A stretch of 8,238 bases of DNA. It comes from JAZLDV01 sp045614925. Its GTDB lineage: Bacteria > Bacillota_I > Bacilli_A > Erysipelotrichales > Coprobacillaceae. This document shows positions 6,193 through 8,238 of this stretch, piece after piece. Every line of letters begins with the position of its first letter. Within the stretch, counting starts at the first letter, position 1. The notes below the pieces were generated by a model. It worked only from the letters and a program-made list of their open reading frames with translations, was not told where the DNA came from and did no database searches. The stretch spans positions 1-8,238 of the forward strand of contig JAZLDV010000071.1 of NCBI GenBank assembly GCA_045614925.1. Reading direction: 5' to 3'. Both the position numbers and the translations under genes were made by a program.

Positions 6193-7620
6193 TTATTCAA
6201 TCGTAATTAATTGAAGATAACTTGTTGTTCCTTTGACACCAGGAGTTCCACCAGTCACTAAAATAGTTTCTCCGCTTCTAACTCCATTTTCTTTAGCTAA
6301 TAAAACAGCTAAATTTAATAAACCTTCTCTAGAATCCATAACATTACATAATGCTGGAATAACACCCCAGTTTAATGATAATCTTCTCATTGTTTCTGGA
6401 TAAGGTGTTGCTGCCACAATTGGACATTCTGGTCTATATCTAGACATCTTTTTCGCAGTAAATCCTGAGAAAGTAAATGCAATAATTAATGATACATTAA
6501 ATTTATTTGCAATTTCAGCAACTGACATACAGATTGCTTCAGATGCATCTTGTGGTGCAGTTGCAATAGCTTTTTTATGAATTAATCCATAATCTAAAGT
6601 AGATTCAGTTTTCACTGCAATCTTAGCCATTGTTAATACTGCTTCTTCTGGATATTTCCCTTGCGCAGATTCACCAGATAACATAATCGCATCAGTTCCA
6701 TCATAAATTGCATTAGCAACGTCACTGACTTCAGCACGTGTTGGTCTAGGATTTTCTTGCATAGACTCTAACATTTGTGTTGCAGTAATAACAACTTTCC
6801 CTTGTTCTTTACATTTAACAATTAAATCTTTTTGAATTAAAGGTACATCTTCAGCTGGAACTTCTACACCTAAGTCACCACGGGCAACCATGATCCCATC
6901 AGCCACTTCGATGATTTTTTCCATCTTTTCTACACCTTCACTATTTTCAATTTTAGCAATAACCTGAATATTAGGTTTACCTTGTTCAACTAAAATTTTC
7001 TTTACATCTAATACGTCTTGAGGACGACGAACAAATGATGCAGCAATATAATCAACATCTTGTTCACATCCAAAAATAATATCTTCTCTATCTTTTTTCG
7101 AAATAAAATCGAATCCTAATTCAATACCAGGAACGTTAATCCCTCTTCTATTTTTTACAAAACCATCATTTGCACAAATACAAACAATATCAGTTCCTTC
7201 AACATGGTCAACCTGTAAAGCAATTTGACCATCATTGACTAAAATAAAACCACCAGGTTTAACATCTTTATATAAATCTTTATACGTAATAGTAAAACGA
7301 TCTGAAGTTCCTTCAATGTCTTCTACACAGATAACACTAACTTGCCCTTCTTTAAACTCTGTAATACCACCAACAAATTCTCCTGTACGAATTTCTGGTC
7401 CTTTCGTATCTAATAAGATTGCAACCGAAGTTCCTAATTCATCATTAATCTCACGTAAAGCAGTAATTTTCTTTAAATGCTCTTGGTGATCTCCATGAGA
7501 AAAGTTCATACGCATAACATTCATTCCTGCTTTAACTAACTTCTTTAACATTTTTGGATTATCAGAAGCAGGACCGATCGTACAAACAATCTTAGTCTTT
7601 TTCATTTTATTTCTATCCAT
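6193..7620 (-). CDS. pyk: Pyruvate kinase
   Basis: The enzyme transfers phosphate from phosphoenolpyruvate to ADP, the last ATP-forming step of glycolysis, in the cytoplasm. The 475 residues show KTKIVCTIGPASDN (8-21), MRMNFSHG (36-43), LDTKGPEIRTG (70-80), the signature IAKIEN with catalytic K223, MVARGDLGVEVP (244-255), and TATQMLESM plus PRPTRAEVSDVANA (279-304). The C-terminal regulatory domain (about 350-475) has TFSGFTAKK. E76 in KGPEIRTG is the residue associated with K+-dependent enzymes. The length is that of enzymes without the extra C-terminal PEP-utiliser-like domain found in many Bacillus kinases. The chosen ATG has AGGAG about 13 nt upstream, somewhat far; the alternative at Met6 (MKKTKIVC, the more usual family start) has no ribosome binding site close to it. 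It lies 24 nt after pfkA, so the two are likely cotranscribed. No terminator follows. Confidence 0.97.
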   Translation of the reverse strand: MDRNKMKKTKIVCTIGPASDNPKMLKKLVKAGMNVMRMNFSHGDHQEHLKKITALREINDELGTSVAILLDTKGPEIRTGEFVGGITEFKEGQVSVICVEDIEGTSDRFTITYKDLYKDVKPGGFILVNDGQIALQVDHVEGTDIVCICANDGFVKNRRGINVPGIELGFDFISKKDREDIIFGCEQDVDYIAASFVRRPQDVLDVKKILVEQGKPNIQVIAKIENSEGVEKMEKIIEVADGIMVARGDLGVEVPAEDVPLIQKDLIVKCKEQGKVVITATQMLESMQENPRPTRAEVSDVANAIYDGTDAIMLSGESAQGKYPEEAVLTMAKIAVKTESTLDYGLIHKKAIATAPQDASEAICMSVAEIANKFNVSLIIAFTFSGFTAKKMSRYRPECPIVAATPYPETMRRLSLNWGVIPALCNVMDSREGLLNLAVLLAKENGVRSGETILVTGGTPGVKGTTSYLQLITIE

Positions 7621-7644
7621 ATTTAATTTATCTCTCCTATATCC

Positions 7645-8238
7645 CTAACGAATTGTAATAACATCCTGATAGATTCTTTCATCTGGCTGACGTCTATGAG
7701 ATAAAACTTCAGTAATAGGTAATCCAACTAAATCACCTTTTACAGTACTTACACATAAACCACCTTTTCCCTCTACTAGAAGTTCTACAGCTTTAATACC
7801 CATACGTGTTGCTAAAACACGATCTTGAGCAGAAGGTCTTCCACCTCTTTGCATATGTCCTAAAACATTTGAACGAGTTTCAAATCCTGTTGCTTCTTCA
7901 ACACGTTTAGCAAGTTCAAATACATCAGTAATATGTTCAGTGATAACGACAATCGCATGATTTTTATTTTGTGATTTTGATTGTTTTAATGTATTAATTA
8001 ATTCTTGTTCATCAAAACCACTTTCACTTGTAATAATCATTTCAGCACCACATGCTAATCCTGCATGAACAGCTAAATCTCCACAACGTCTTCCCATAAC
8101 TTCTAAAATTGTACATCTTTGATGAGAAGCTGAAGTATCTCTTAATTTATCTAAAGTATCTACAATTGTATTTAATGCAGTATCAAATCCAATTGTAAAA
8201 TCTGTATCAGGAATATCGTTATCAATTGTACCTGGAAT
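7645..8238 (-). CDS. pfkA: ATP-dependent 6-phosphofructokinase, 5' end outside window
   Basis: The C-terminal 197 residues, about 60% of a typical 320-residue enzyme, are visible; the frame runs open to the window edge, so the ATG at 8097 is internal. PfkA phosphorylates fructose 6-phosphate to fructose 1,6-bisphosphate, the committed step of glycolysis. The visible part starts with IPGTIDNDIP, containing the catalytic aspartates of TIDND. The Gly before TIDND is typical of ATP-dependent rather than pyrophosphate-dependent enzymes, which have Lys there. Also present are the MGR motif (visible residues 48-50), a glutamate in ITEH (101) and LGHMQRGG (H128, R131), which bind sugar phosphate. A GAE motif at 64-66 matches the position of an effector-site glutamate in the E. 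coli enzyme. The stop is 24 nt before pyk, which is the common Bacillota pfkA-pyk order. Confidence 0.96.
   Translation of the reverse strand: MPGTIDNDIPDTDFTIGFDTALNTIVDTLDKLRDTSASHQRCTILEVMGRRCGDLAVHAGLACGAEMIITSESGFDEQELINTLKQSKSQNKNHAIVVITEHITDVFELAKRVEEATGFETRSNVLGHMQRGGRPSAQDRVLATRMGIKAVELLVEGKGGLCVSTVKGDLVGLPITEVLSHRRQPDERIYQDVITIR

Noticed and set aside
7235..7489. 84-codon open frame on the + strand opposite pyk
   Set aside because: It is an antisense shadow of a strongly conserved pyruvate kinase region, with no recognisable protein features.

Overview
This window is AT-rich DNA (roughly 30% G+C by eye) with strong AGGAG/AGGTG ribosome binding sites, U-tailed intrinsic terminators and a T-box leader on a tRNA synthetase gene. 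Together these point to a low-GC Gram-positive (Bacillota). An Erysipelotrichia/Coprobacillaceae-type gut bacterium is plausible, but that is inference and not demonstrated. I see no insertion sequences, tRNA or rRNA genes, CRISPR arrays or other mobile DNA.

Layout. The left end (2-1564, +) holds nearly all of a multispanning lipid-linked saccharide flippase of the MurJ/SpoVB class. It converges on a small acyl carrier protein gene (1808-1584, -), and the two share one bidirectional terminator. A short divergent promoter region (about 1809-1926) separates acpP from a tight two-gene + strand operon. That operon encodes an intramembrane M50-type zinc metalloprotease (1927-2979) and a SagB/ThcOx-type FMN dehydrogenase (2982-3788). 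It ends at a second bidirectional terminator, which overlaps the 3' end of an unrecognised four-helix membrane protein gene (4138-3806, -). The right half is all on the minus strand: pfkA (5' end outside the window), pyk 24 nt behind it, then thrS, with its own promoter and a threonine-type T-box leader, starting after pyk.

How the genes work together. PfkA and Pyk catalyse the two classically controlled steps of glycolysis and look like one transcription unit. No terminator is visible between pyk and thrS, so pfkA-pyk readthrough would enter the T-box, which then gates thrS by tRNA charging. The ThrRS keeps its editing, catalytic and anticodon-binding domains but has no N-terminal TGS domain, and the T-box leader occupies the place where that domain would be encoded.

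The accessory part of the window is the M50 protease-SagB pair. SagB-type dehydrogenases are best known for oxidising azolines to azoles in peptide natural products. Here the dehydrogenase sits with a membrane protease and without a YcaO cyclodehydratase, leader-binding protein, transporter or precursor peptide in the window. It is the best candidate for something undescribed, but its function is open.
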